DNA of 64,000 nucleotides from Primula veris (Eukaryota > Streptophyta > Magnoliopsida > Ericales > Primulaceae), in assembly GCA_963682055.1 (NCBI GenBank), contig OY821749.1, forward strand, positions 28,217,631-28,281,630, in the 5' to 3' direction. Below are positions 36,031 through 45,744 of the stretch, in pieces (the stretch's first letter is position 1; every line of letters begins with the position of its first letter). Position numbers and translations under genes: made by a program. Below the pieces are notes generated by a model. That model was not told where the DNA came from and did no database searches. It saw only the letters and a program-made list of their open reading frames with translations.

Positions 36031-38668
36031 ATGGTTATCAAACACGGAGCCGGAAAAGGCCCGATGGTTGCCCCGCAACCACGGCGTCTTGACGTGATGG
36101 CAAACGCCTTGCCATTCCGGGCGATGGTTATTGACCCCGCCATCACCGTCGCGGTAAACGATAACAGTATCATGGTCAGGCAGCACGGGTCTGACCTAGA
36201 AGAGTTTCGTCAGCTCTGCGGCATAGGGGAGGAGTTCCGACTTCGAACCTGTGCGACCTCGGACGAAGTGAACGGGATCGTGGCTGATCCCAAGAGTATG
36301 GTAACTCTCTCCCTCTCTACTCTTCTATACGGGGGCACCCACCTCCCCATTCCGGAGCTACTGGCGGAGCTCTGCGCCTGGACGCAGACTCTTCCATGCC
36401 AGTGGCCTCTGCAAGCGCACCGCATCTGCGCCGGAATGGAGGCCCTAAGTGCCTCGTTGGGCCCGGACATTCCGGAACCACTGGGGCTTAGGGAGCTCTT
36501 GGCCTGCTACGAATTTTTGCAGACCGAGCCGAGCTCCCAATCCAAGAGCCGGCAGCCCTATCTGAGGTGCCGGTCTCACAACCAGTTGATCACAGGTAAC
36601 TCCGATTCGAATCGGGGTTACACACAAGACGTGGTCGTCGTGGAGGGCCCTTGGCTCCTTCGTGACGACCTAATTCTCCCGAACAGGCCGGGGAGGGTGC
36701 TGAGCACCAAGGAAAACAAATTCACTGTGGCCTCTAAGCTTGGGGGCCTGGGCGAACCCAACATAGAGTCGTTGGAGGTGGCCCTTAACTGGTGGGGTCC
36801 GGATGGGACCGACGTGGGGGCACGCGATGCGGAGCGCCTGCTGATCTGTGGCTCCCCCACCTCCTGCAAGGGGAACAGCTTCAAATGGCCCCACAGGACC
36901 TTCTGTCCCGTGGGATACTCCAGGGAAAGGTGGGAGAAGGAGAAGGGTCTGGAGTCGACCCTCCCTCCCCGGGTGGTTGAAGGTGCCGAAGCAGCCCTCC
37001 CTCCCAAGGCTTCGAAGCCGAAGCTGAAGAAGGGCGGTAAGGCGAAGGCAGCGAAGGCGACGACCGTGGCTTCCTTCGCTCCTTCAACGGCCGGGGTTCA
37101 CTTTGAGACCCGGTCTGATGGTACCGTTATCTACTTCCGGGTGGGGGCGGACGGTACCCGCACATACATTGATGCGCAAGGGAAGCCTCTGACAGAGGTT
37201 CCTCCCTTGAGCTCTAGGGAGCCCGCTGTGGGGATCCCCCTTCAACTAGAAGACAGCCCAACTGGGGCGGAACCATCCGGGCCTGCCTTGGGCACCTCGC
37301 GGACCAGAGTAAGTCACTTCTTGTTTTCTTCAAATTTTCGTTTTTACACTTAGCTAGATTTAGTTATAGTTAATTTCTCTAACTCTTAACTCCTTTCTTG
37401 TGTGGCCTGTGTAGGTGGTCCGTTCCGATGAGGAGGAGGAGGCAGATGAAGAGGCTGGGGAGGTGGTAGCTGAGGTGGTTGAGGTTGGGGGCGAAGAAGA
37501 AGAAGAAGGGGCGATCGACGGGGTTGCTGAGACGGGGGAGCCCGAGGGGGTAGTGGTCGTTGTCGAGGCCGAGGGGGGGGATGTAGTGGTGACGGGGGAG
37601 AGGGAAGTGGCGATCCTGCCTCCGTCGGCTGGCCCGGACGATTTGGCAGCCCAAGCCAGACTCGATAGGCTGGCCCGCAAGGCCCTATTGGGGAAGAGAA
37701 AGGTGGAGGGGGCGAAGTCCCTCCAAGGGGAAAAGAGGGCCAAGGTCGGGGGGAGTAACCCCTCCGAGGTTATGGTCGTTGAGGGGCCTAGGGAGACGTC
37801 GGGCCCCGCTCCAGGCCCTACTCAAGGCTCTGCCTCCAGTTCTGCCTCCCCGGCCCACAGGATGCCTGTGCAGACGCCCGAGGAGGTGAAGGCGGCCACA
37901 GGGGTGAAGAGCATCATGGAGGCTCACCCCTCTGCCGGGTTACTAGCTTTGGCTGCGCTCCAGCAGCAAAGCGTCGAGGCTGATCACCGAGGTCGTGACC
38001 TCGCCTCCTCCATGGCATCGGCCATGGCTATGATACCTCAGGTGCGTGTAGAGCGTTTTGTATGTTTTCACATGTTTTCACATTCTTTCCATATATTTTT
38101 GCTAAGTGTTTTGCCTTTTCCCTTGTAGGCCTACTTAATGATGAACCAATATGTCTATCATCAAGGCCAGCTGGTGAGGTCATGGGCCGCGAAGGCAGAG
38201 GCTAATGCCAAGCTTCTGGAGGAGGCCCAAAAAAGGGTGGAGGAGGCCCTGAAAAGGTCTGAGGAGGCCCTACTCAGGGCGGAGAAAGCTGAGGGCCTCA
38301 ACGCCACGGTTGAGGCTCGAAGAGTCGAAGCCGTGAAGGCCAAAACGGAGGCCGAGGAGCGTGCCCAGGCTGCGGAGGCAGCCTTAAAAGAGGCCGAGGC
38401 TGGCATCACGGACAGGATAAAGGCGGCAGTCCAAACTGGCCAAGCCGAGCTGAACGCCGCCTGGGCCCAGAAGACACAGAAGGACTTCAACTCCTTCTAC
38501 GTCGAGGGGTGGTCTGAGGCGGCTGCCTTTATGAGGGCGGGACCGGATCACCCGGTATGGAACATAGAAAACATTATAGTTCCCGTTCCCTCGGCTCCCA
38601 TTCCGGATGTGGTGCCTTTGACTCCTCGAGCTCTCTCGGACGAAGAGGACGGGGCTAGCCAGAGCTAG
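36031..38668 (+). CDS. Antisense gene of the retrotransposon (Transposase_28-like), three exons
   Basis: Exons: 36031-37308, 37415-38041, 38129-38668. Introns of 106 and 87 bases start GTAAGT and GTGCGT and end TAG. All junctions are phase 0, giving 814 residues. The N-terminal 250 residues, with FRLRTCATSDEV and GGTHLPIPELLAELCAW, resemble the domain annotated in plants as putative gypsy-type transposon (Pfam Transposase_28); I recall this by pattern and did not search. A basic Lys/Ala segment (about 325-350), a very acidic Glu/Val/Gly region (opening exon 2) and a long Ala/Glu coiled coil (exon 3) follow, ending SDEEDGASQS. It has its own TATA box and a poly(A)-like region near 38731-38755. 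It lies opposite the sense transcript, between pol and the 3' LTR, where Tat-lineage antisense ORFs are known. Its function is unknown. It is intact. Confidence 0.85.
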
Positions 38669-38918
38669 GGTAGATTTAGGCTTTTGTTTTCAGTGTAGTT
38701 TCCTTTTTTGTACTTAGCATGTAATAGCTTTCCATTGAATGAAATGAAAAAACAATTTTGGACTTGTCTTTTATTCTTTTATTCTTCTGTTGTTTTGCTT
38801 CTATACTTCCGTTGTGATTTATACATCATTCATTGTATACATGCTCCCAAATGGGGGGCCCTTATGCTTCGACGTTGGGGCACTCATTTCATATACATCA
38901 TAAATCGAGTTGGCGCGT

Positions 38919-39324
38919 GTAGAAACACTTGTAAAATTTAAATGAACTGAAAAATTCAAGTAAATAGAACCGGGGTGCCGTATAGGCTCGTGTTCTGAAA
39001 CACTTAGATAATTTAAATGAACTGAAAAATTCAAGTAAATATGAACCGGGGTGCCGTATAGGCTCGTGTTCTGAAACACTTAGAGAAAATTTAAATGAAC
39101 TGAGAAATTCAAGTAAATAAGAACCGGGGTGCCGTATAGGCTCGTGTTCTGAAACACTTAGAGAAAATTTAAATGAACTGAGAAATTCAAGTAAATAAGA
39201 ACCGGGGTGCCGTATAGGCTCGTGTTCTGAAACACTTAGAGAAAATTTAAATGAACTGAGAAATTCAAGTAAATATGAACCGGGGTGCCGTATAGGCTCG
39301 TGTTCTGAAACACTTAGAGAAACT
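38919..39324. repeat. 76-78-bp tandem repeat array, five units
   Basis: GAACCGGGGTGCCGTATAGG recurs at 38967, 39043, 39121, 39199 and 39277 (spacing 76, 78, 78, 78), preceded by a partial unit from 38919. Units are nearly identical. The array sits where the convergent gag-pol and antisense gene end. Because 78 is 26 codons, an open frame (repeat SVSEHEPIRHPGS) runs through it on the minus strand, probably by chance of period. Arrays in this position are known in Tat/Ogre elements. Confidence 0.95.
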
Positions 39325-39410
39325 TTATAACAACAGTTTTCATTTATAAAGCCCACAGGCATAAATTTACATCACATTCTTATTTACACAAAAGTCATAA
39401 AGGCCGAGCT

Positions 39411-42400
39411 CTACTGGTAGTACTTCCTTAGGTTGTTGATGTTCCAAGGTCGGTCGACCGGGACGTTGTTGGGAAGACGACCCAACAGGTAGGCCCCGTT
39501 CCCTACTGCACCGAGGATTCGATAGGGGCCTTCCCAATTGGGGCCTAGCTTGCCGTCGGATTGTATCCTGGTGTTGTTGTTTACTTTTCGTAACACTAGG
39601 TCTTCGTCTTGGAAACGTCTGGCGTTAACTCTTTTGTTATAAGAACGCCCCAGTTCGTTTTTATATTCGGCGTTACGGATGGCCGCAACCTCCCTTCTTT
39701 CTTCGGCGTAGTCCAGCTCTAGCCCCATCATCTTTTCATTAAGCCCGTTCTCCACAATGTCCGTCCTCAGAGAAGGAAGCCCGATTTCTAACGGGATGAT
39801 GGCTTCCATTCCATAAGTAAGGCTATAGGGTGTCTGTTGAGTGCCCCGTCTCCTCGTCGTTCGGTAGGCCCATAGGACGTGATACAGTTCTGCGGCCCAT
39901 TGTCCTTTGGACTCGTCTAGCCTCTTCTTGATTCCGTCGAGCACGGTCTTATTTGACACCTCGGCTTGTCCGTTGCATTGGGGGTACGATGGGGTCGAAT
40001 AGTAGTTCTTGATGTGATACTTTGCATACATCGCTTTTAATTTGACCCCGGTGAACTGTCCCCCATTGTCTGCGACGATTGAGTAGGGGATTCCGAATCT
40101 GGTGATCACGTCTCTCCAGAGGAAACGTATCACTTCGGCCTCCGTTATCTTTGCTAATGCCACAGCTTCGACCCACTTTGAGAAGTAGTCGGTGACCATG
40201 AGGAGGAACTTTTTGCCTCCCGGGGCCCGAGGGAAAGGTCCTACGATGTCCATGCCCCACTGGGCAAAGGGCCAAGGCGAAGTCACGCTGCTCATTTTTT
40301 GGGCCGGGGCTCTAGGTATGGGGGCGTATTTCTGGCACTTCTCACATTTGAGCACGAAAGTTTTAGAATCTTTCTGCATGAGGGGCCACCAATACCCGTG
40401 AGTCAAGGCACGATTGGCAAGCGACCTGCCCCCGGTGTGGCTCCCACACGTGCCTTCGTGTATCTCCTCCATGACTTTCACCACCATATCAGGGTGGACA
40501 CAGAGGAGATAGGGCCCGGAGAACGATCTTTTATAAAGTTTATCGTTGGGTGCTAGCCAGAACCCTAAGGCCTTTCTTTTTATTTTTTCAGCCTCCTTCT
40601 TATGTTCAGGAAGGTCGCCGGAGCGATGGTATTCGATTATGGGGTCCATCCAGCATAGCTCCGGCGGAAGGTCGGTCACCATATTAACGCTTGCCCCAGC
40701 GTCGATGCTAGGGGTAGGGACGTACTCTACGGTGATGGCTCGCTCCTTTTTATCACTCATAGCCGAGGCCAGGGTCGCTAGGGCATCGGCGTGGGTGTTC
40801 TCGTTTCTGTTGATGTTGACGATCTCCTGATACTCGAAGCTCCGGAGTATTTCGGAGGCGATGGTCACGTATTTTGCCATCCTTTCGTCCTTTGTTTGGA
40901 ATTCACCACTGATCTGGCCACTGACTAATTGGGAATCAGTGTGCACCAGTATCTTCTTGATGCCGAGGCTTCGGGCCATTTTCAGGCCGGCTATCACGGC
41001 TTCGTACTCCGCCTCGTTATTGGTGGCTCGGAAGCCAAGCTGGATTGACTTCTCGATTACATCACCCAGTGGGGATTGGAGAACCACCCCGAGGCCAGAT
41101 CCCTTTTTATTGGCAGCTCCATCGGCGTGCAAGGTCCATGTTCCTTGGGCTCGTTCTTCGATGCCGGGGGACGTCGTCGTTCCGGTGAATTCTGCCACAA
41201 AGTCGGCCAAGGCCTGCCCCTTGACAGAGGTTCGCGGCTCGTACCGGATGTCGTACGCGTTCAGGTGGCAAGCCCACTTCGTCATACGTCGAGACAGGTC
41301 TCCCTTCTGGAGTATTTCCCGAACGGGCTGATCCGTATACACCACGATACTGTGTGCTGAGAAGTAATGGGCCAGTTTTCGCGATGCCATGACGAGTGCC
41401 AGGACAAGCTTTTCTAGAGGCATATACCTAGCCTCGGCGTCGAGGAGGGTTTTGCTTACGTAATAGATTGGCCTTTGCTCCCTGCCGACTTCTTTGATGA
41501 GGACGGCGCTAACGGCTATCTCGGATACGGCCAGGTACAACGCAAGGACATCGCCGGCGTCAGGTTTGGCCAGCAGGGGCGCGCTTCCAAGGTAGCTCGC
41601 CAGCTCTATGAACGCACTCCGGCATTCGTCATTCCATTCGAACTTCTTCTGAGCCTTCAGAGCCGTAAAGAATGGCTTGCATCGATCTCCGAACCGGGCT
41701 ATAAACCGGTTGAGGGCAGCGGCCATTCCGGCTAGCTTTTGTACATCCTTCCTCTTTTCAGGGGTTCTCAAGTTCTTCAAGGCAGAGATTTGGGCCGGGT
41801 TCGCCTCTATACCGCGATGGGTCACCATGAACCCTAGGAATTTTCCGGCTCCAACTCCGAAGGCGCACTTAGAGGCGTTCAGCTTCAGATCATGCCTTCG
41901 TATCGTTTCGAACACCTCTCTCAGGTCGGCCAGGTGGTCGTCCTCCTGGGCGCTTTTCACCACCATATCGTCGATATAGACTTCCATGCTCCGGCCTAGG
42001 CTCTTGGCGAATATCTTGGTGACCATTCTTTGATAGGTCGCCCCGGCGTTCTTAAGCCCAAACGGCATCACCTTGTAGCAGTAATTCCCCCTTGGGGTTA
42101 TAAAGGCGGTTTTTTCTTGGTCAGCCTCCGACATGGGTATTTGGTGATAGCCGGAGCAGGCGTCCAGGAAGCTCATTCTGGCAGCTCCGGCGGTGGAGTC
42201 TACTATCTGATCGATTTTAGGCAGAGGGAAGGGATCCTTAGGACAAGCCCGGTTAAGGCTCGTGTAATCGATGCAGACACGCAGCTTCCCGTTCTTCTTA
42301 GGGACCACCACGGGGTTAGCGAGCCATCTAGGATAAAAAATTTCCCTGATGGCTCCAGCAAGCAGAAGCTTTTGTACTTCCTCATTTATGGCATCGGCAT

Positions 42401-44981
42401 GCTCCGGACTAACACGGCGCCCCTTTTGCATCACAGGCTTCGCATCCGGGTTGACGTTCAACTTATGGCAGGCGAGGTCGGGACTGATTCCCGGCATTTC
42501 GCATGGGGACCATGCGAAGTTATCGAGGTATTCGAGCAGTAGCTTAACGAGACCTGAAACCTCAGGCTCGCTCAGCCCTGCGCCCACCATAAAAAAGTGT
42601 TCCTCGTCGTACCCCGGGATCCGGACCTTCAGCAACTCTCCTTCTACCTTGTCTTCAGCTTCCGGGCCTATCTTCTTGCTCAGTTCCCGCAGCAGCTTGG
42701 GATCCTCGGCTTCTATGTTCATAGCACTCTGGCCCGGCACCGGTTTACTACTGGAGTATACGGCCATGGCGCAGCTTCTTGAGACCTTTTGGTTTCCCGA
42801 TATGGTCTCAACTCCATTCGAAGTGGGGTACTTGACCTTTTGGTGTAGAGTGGAGGAGACGCCTTCTATCTCATGAAGCCACGCGCGCCCCAGAATGATG
42901 TTGTAAACGGAGGGGACGTTCACCACCGTGAACTCCACGCTCATAATTTTGGTTCCTGTCTTAACAGGCAAGGTTATGTTCCCTCTGGGCTGGACAGCCT
43001 CAGAATTGAATCCGAATAGAGGGGGGGCGTTGGTATCTAGCTGCCCCTCCGTCAGCCCCATCTTTTCGAAGAGGTTTCCAAAGAGAATATTCACCGACGC
43101 CCCCTGATCGACGAGGATGCGTCCCACTGAACAATGGCCCACTTGGGCCGTGATGACGAGGGCGTCGTAGTGGGGCAGGTCTACCCCCACTAGGTCGAAG
43201 TCGGTGAAGCTTAGATCTGGCTTGGTTCCTATTTTGAACCTCTTCCGGGGCTTCGAGCTTTCGGCGAGGCAGACGTGCTTTTTCATCGTGGCCTCACGGG
43301 CCTCGGTTCTCTCCGCCCCACTTGGCTTCGGCTTCTTCGGTCCAGAATGGATAACCTGGCAAGTCATCACCGGTGGGGGGAGGTCTGGTTGCCTTTCGTC
43401 GACCCCTTCTCGGTCTCGATCAGGGTCCCTTCGCGTCTTGACATATTTCGCCATCAAGCCGTCCCGGACCCATCCTTCCAGCCTTGCCTTCAGACCATGA
43501 CACTCATTGGTATAGTGGCCGCGGCCTCTGTGATAGTCACAAAATTTGTCATTGGGCCCCCGGGCTGGCTCGTTCCTGAGCGGGGGAGGCCAGGAAAAGA
43601 ATGGCTCGTTCTCGATCTCAAAGAGCAGGTCTGTCAGCGGTAGGCGGAATGTGGTGGAGTAGGCATTTCCTGGGTTCGAAGGGTCGGCCCGACGGGTGTC
43701 CTCCCTTCTACGCTTAGGGGCCGGTGGCTGGCTCTCCACCGTTCGAGGTCTCCCCAACCTTTCCGCTATGGGGCGATCTCGCCGGATGCCCCTTGAGGCG
43801 GCTCCTTCCCGAGGCTGCTCGATGCTAGCGACTGAGCGCGCCGTTCCAGCAGATCTCATGTCTTTCTCGATATCGACATGCTGTTTGATTAGTGACCGGA
43901 GCTGGGAAACTGAGCCAGGAGGGGTTGCTATCATTTCGTTACGGATCCTGCTTCCCACGATCATGTTTTGCCTGAAAGCCGCTATAGCTGTAGTATCGGG
44001 GCAGTCGGCACATTCAGCGTGCTTCTGCCAGAACCGATTGTCGTAGCTCTCGAGGGTCTCTTTGGGTTGGGCCTTCACTTGGTACAGATGCTCCGGTTGG
44101 GCAGCCCTTTCCTTCAAGTTGATGAAGCGGTGTGCAAAATCATAGGCCAGATCATCCCAACAGTGGATGGAGTTGGCAGGCAGAGACTGGAACCATTTAC
44201 TTGCGAGCCTCCCCAGGCTGGCGGGGAAGCATTTGCACATAAGACGATCGAGGTGGGACCAGTGGTTCATCTGGTATCTATAGTGCCGGAGGTGGGCTTC
44301 CGGGTCAGAATCCGCGTTGAACACTTGAAGAACGGGGGCAGTAAAATTTCCGGGGGGCGCACTGTACTCTATCTCATCTGAGAACGGGGTACTGCGGGTG
44401 GAGGCAACGATTTTTAACGCTGCCTCGTCCGCGACTTCATCTCGGCCAGTGCGACGACCCCGCCTCCTTCTCCGGGGAGGCCTTTCAGTCCGAGCACAAC
44501 TCGAAGCGGGCCGCGAATCGTGTCTATCACCGGGTCGACTGATTCGCGAGTGTACGCTTCGGTCGTTTATACGATGTGAACTCCCCTCGTGGGACCGCCT
44601 CGACTCCTCTCCCCTAGCCGGCTCCTCTGGAACCTCTAGGGGGGGTCGTCTTGAGGGTCCCAGCCGCGACATCACGCTCTTGGTGGGGATGCGAACGGGC
44701 TCTGGCTGCTCTCCGCCACAAGGGACGGGTCCGGGCTCGGATGCCATCATAGAGGCTATCAACGCCTTTTGAGCCGCCAAGGCAACGAGCTCCTTCTCAT
44801 GGATCTCTAGCATCATACGAGTCAGCTCGTCGCGCGACCGGGGAGTCCCCTGGACCGCATTGAGTGGAGTAGGCTGCCCCTCAGGCGCAGTTCCCGGCGT
44901 GCCAAAAGAGAGGGTCCTCGGCATTCCAAATACTGGGGCATGCCGTGGAGGAGGGCTCTCGTACTGTTCATTATCCGTCAT
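39411..44981 (-). CDS. Gag-pol polyprotein of the Tat-type retrotransposon
   Basis: A single frame of 1,856 residues from ATG 44981 (a longer frame begins with TTG inside the primer site). Domains in order, rough residues: gag (210-390); CDYHRGRGHYTNEC, a degenerate zinc-knuckle-like motif (about 487); aspartic protease with LVDQGASVNIL (about 622), where D-Q-G-A replaces the canonical D-T/S-G; reverse transcriptase (about 890-1070) with YIDDMVVKS at 1002; a first RNase H (about 1120-1250); a second, archaeal-type RNase H from WTLHADGAANKKG (about 1280) with HTDSQLV and NTHADAL; integrase with an HHCC zinc finger (about 1510-1560) and core MDIVGPF, VADNGGQF, NGQAEVSNK giving D, D, E; and a GPY motif near the end. 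The order PR-RT-RH-IN defines Ty3/Gypsy, and the dual RNase H is the Tat hallmark. No frameshift or stop was seen. Confidence 0.95.
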   Translation of the reverse strand: MTDNEQYESPPPRHAPVFGMPRTLSFGTPGTAPEGQPTPLNAVQGTPRSRDELTRMMLEIHEKELVALAAQKALIASMMASEPGPVPCGGEQPEPVRIPTKSVMSRLGPSRRPPLEVPEEPARGEESRRSHEGSSHRINDRSVHSRISRPGDRHDSRPASSCARTERPPRRRRRGRRTGRDEVADEAALKIVASTRSTPFSDEIEYSAPPGNFTAPVLQVFNADSDPEAHLRHYRYQMNHWSHLDRLMCKCFPASLGRLASKWFQSLPANSIHCWDDLAYDFAHRFINLKERAAQPEHLYQVKAQPKETLESYDNRFWQKHAECADCPDTTAIAAFRQNMIVGSRIRNEMIATPPGSVSQLRSLIKQHVDIEKDMRSAGTARSVASIEQPREGAASRGIRRDRPIAERLGRPRTVESQPPAPKRRREDTRRADPSNPGNAYSTTFRLPLTDLLFEIENEPFFSWPPPLRNEPARGPNDKFCDYHRGRGHYTNECHGLKARLEGWVRDGLMAKYVKTRRDPDRDREGVDERQPDLPPPVMTCQVIHSGPKKPKPSGAERTEAREATMKKHVCLAESSKPRKRFKIGTKPDLSFTDFDLVGVDLPHYDALVITAQVGHCSVGRILVDQGASVNILFGNLFEKMGLTEGQLDTNAPPLFGFNSEAVQPRGNITLPVKTGTKIMSVEFTVVNVPSVYNIILGRAWLHEIEGVSSTLHQKVKYPTSNGVETISGNQKVSRSCAMAVYSSSKPVPGQSAMNIEAEDPKLLRELSKKIGPEAEDKVEGELLKVRIPGYDEEHFFMVGAGLSEPEVSGLVKLLLEYLDNFAWSPCEMPGISPDLACHKLNVNPDAKPVMQKGRRVSPEHADAINEEVQKLLLAGAIREIFYPRWLANPVVVPKKNGKLRVCIDYTSLNRACPKDPFPLPKIDQIVDSTAGAARMSFLDACSGYHQIPMSEADQEKTAFITPRGNYCYKVMPFGLKNAGATYQRMVTKIFAKSLGRSMEVYIDDMVVKSAQEDDHLADLREVFETIRRHDLKLNASKCAFGVGAGKFLGFMVTHRGIEANPAQISALKNLRTPEKRKDVQKLAGMAAALNRFIARFGDRCKPFFTALKAQKKFEWNDECRSAFIELASYLGSAPLLAKPDAGDVLALYLAVSEIAVSAVLIKEVGREQRPIYYVSKTLLDAEARYMPLEKLVLALVMASRKLAHYFSAHSIVVYTDQPVREILQKGDLSRRMTKWACHLNAYDIRYEPRTSVKGQALADFVAEFTGTTTSPGIEERAQGTWTLHADGAANKKGSGLGVVLQSPLGDVIEKSIQLGFRATNNEAEYEAVIAGLKMARSLGIKKILVHTDSQLVSGQISGEFQTKDERMAKYVTIASEILRSFEYQEIVNINRNENTHADALATLASAMSDKKERAITVEYVPTPSIDAGASVNMVTDLPPELCWMDPIIEYHRSGDLPEHKKEAEKIKRKALGFWLAPNDKLYKRSFSGPYLLCVHPDMVVKVMEEIHEGTCGSHTGGRSLANRALTHGYWWPLMQKDSKTFVLKCEKCQKYAPIPRAPAQKMSSVTSPWPFAQWGMDIVGPFPRAPGGKKFLLMVTDYFSKWVEAVALAKITEAEVIRFLWRDVITRFGIPYSIVADNGGQFTGVKLKAMYAKYHIKNYYSTPSYPQCNGQAEVSNKTVLDGIKKRLDESKGQWAAELYHVLWAYRTTRRRGTQQTPYSLTYGMEAIIPLEIGLPSLRTDIVENGLNEKMMGLELDYAEERREVAAIRNAEYKNELGRSYNKRVNARRFQDEDLVLRKVNNNTRIQSDGKLGPNWEGPYRILGAVGNGAYLLGRLPNNVPVDRPWNINNLRKYYQ

Positions 44982-45022
44982 CGTTCCTTGGAAACGGATT
45001 GTCGGAGCTAGCGTGCTACAAT

Positions 45023-45040
45023 TTCCCACAGACGGCGCCA
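45023..45040 (-). promoter_or_regulatory. Primer binding site (tRNA-Asp-like)
   Basis: Two bases downstream of the 5' LTR the minus strand reads TGGCGCCGTCTGTGGGAA. The first nine bases are complementary to the 3' end of plant tRNA-Asp(GUC), as I recall that tRNA; beyond that the match is weak. Confidence 0.7.
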
Positions 45041-45042
45041 AT

Positions 45043-45739
45043 TGGCGAGCCTGATTTTCTTCCCAAGCTCGGCTTATGTATTATTCACGTCGGCTCCGAT
45101 CTTCCAGGGTCGTGACGTAGGTGGTATCTGCTTCGTCGTCGAGGTGCTCTCTAAGTCTGCACAAGAAACGAACAGGGGCCCGGGGTTGGTACCAGGTTTT
45201 CCCTCTCCGACGATCGAGTCAGTGTCGGTATAGACTGAATGTAAGAATATATTTAAGGATGAGGGCTTGGTCCAGTTACGAGTCGTGGCGTCAGATGTCA
45301 CGGTTGATATTCTGGTGGTCCGGGTCGTTTTAGCTTTATCTCTCCTCTCTCTTTTTGTGTGTCCCCCCTTAGCAGGATTAGGGGGGGGGTATTTATAGTA
45401 AGGTTACGATGTATACTAACCCTTGGATCACTGTACTGTGAGGTGCTGATCCAACGGCGTTAGGTCATTTATGACTCTGACAAGAGTACTGTCCTTTCCC
45501 GGGGCCCACTGGAGGTGCCCTGTGATTGGGCCACGTCGATGAAACGTCAGGAGGGTCCCCCAAAGGGGGCAGCAGCATTAATTGGTGAAGCGTATCGAGT
45601 ACGCTTCTTTGAGCCGGCCTAGCTTCACCCCGTTTGGTGATGAGCCGGGGTGGTGAGACATCCACTATATAGGGCCCCGGTTTATTCATTTCTGTGGCGA
45701 TATTGGTCCGGACGAGGGGACATCGACATTCCCTCGCCA
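45043..45739 (-). repeat. Right LTR (5' LTR of the element), 697 bp
   Basis: Direct copy of 34811-35509, followed by the target duplication CAATG. In sense orientation it would hold the promoter, with a TATA motif at 45387-45398. Confidence 0.95.
45387..45398 (-). promoter_or_regulatory. TATA box of the 5' LTR
   Basis: The minus strand reads CTATAAATACCC about 340 bases inside the LTR, a normal U3 length. A second possible TATA (CCTATATAG near 45664) lies close to the LTR edge and would leave a very short U3. Confidence 0.5.
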
Positions 45740-45744
45740 CAATG

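Larger units (their letters stand above)
34811..45739 (-). mobile_element. Complete Ty3/Gypsy LTR retrotransposon, Tat-type, 10.9 kb
   Basis: LTRs lie at 34811-35509 and 45043-45739, bounded by TGGCGAG...CTCGCCA. The host 5-mer CAATG flanks both sides (34806-34810 and 45740-45744), a perfect target duplication. Sense orientation is minus, so the right LTR is the 5' LTR. Order in sense: LTR, primer site, gag-pol (44981 to 39411), tandem repeats (about 39324-38919), antisense gene (38668-36031), 3' LTR. Gag-pol has no stop codons. A second, archaeal-type RNase H and an antisense ORF before the 3' LTR place it in the Tat lineage; there is no chromodomain. The element is GC-richer than its AT-rich flanks. 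By inspection the LTRs differ by one substitution and a 2-base change in a G run, so insertion was recent. It may still be mobile. Confidence 0.95.

Noticed and set aside
36210..38490. Minus-strand frames opposite the antisense gene
   Set aside because: Composition mirrors the plus-strand exons. The plus strand has splice sites, a TATA box and a coherent 814-codon product, while the minus frames are fragmentary.
38898..39362. Minus-strand frame of 154 residues with a repeated 26-residue motif
   Set aside because: It exists because the tandem repeat period is divisible by three; it has no suitable context as a gene and lies outside the polyprotein.
40192..44772. Many plus-strand open frames of 60-175 residues across the gag-pol region
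   Set aside because: They are complementary shadows of the intact minus-strand polyprotein in GC-rich DNA and have no domain character.
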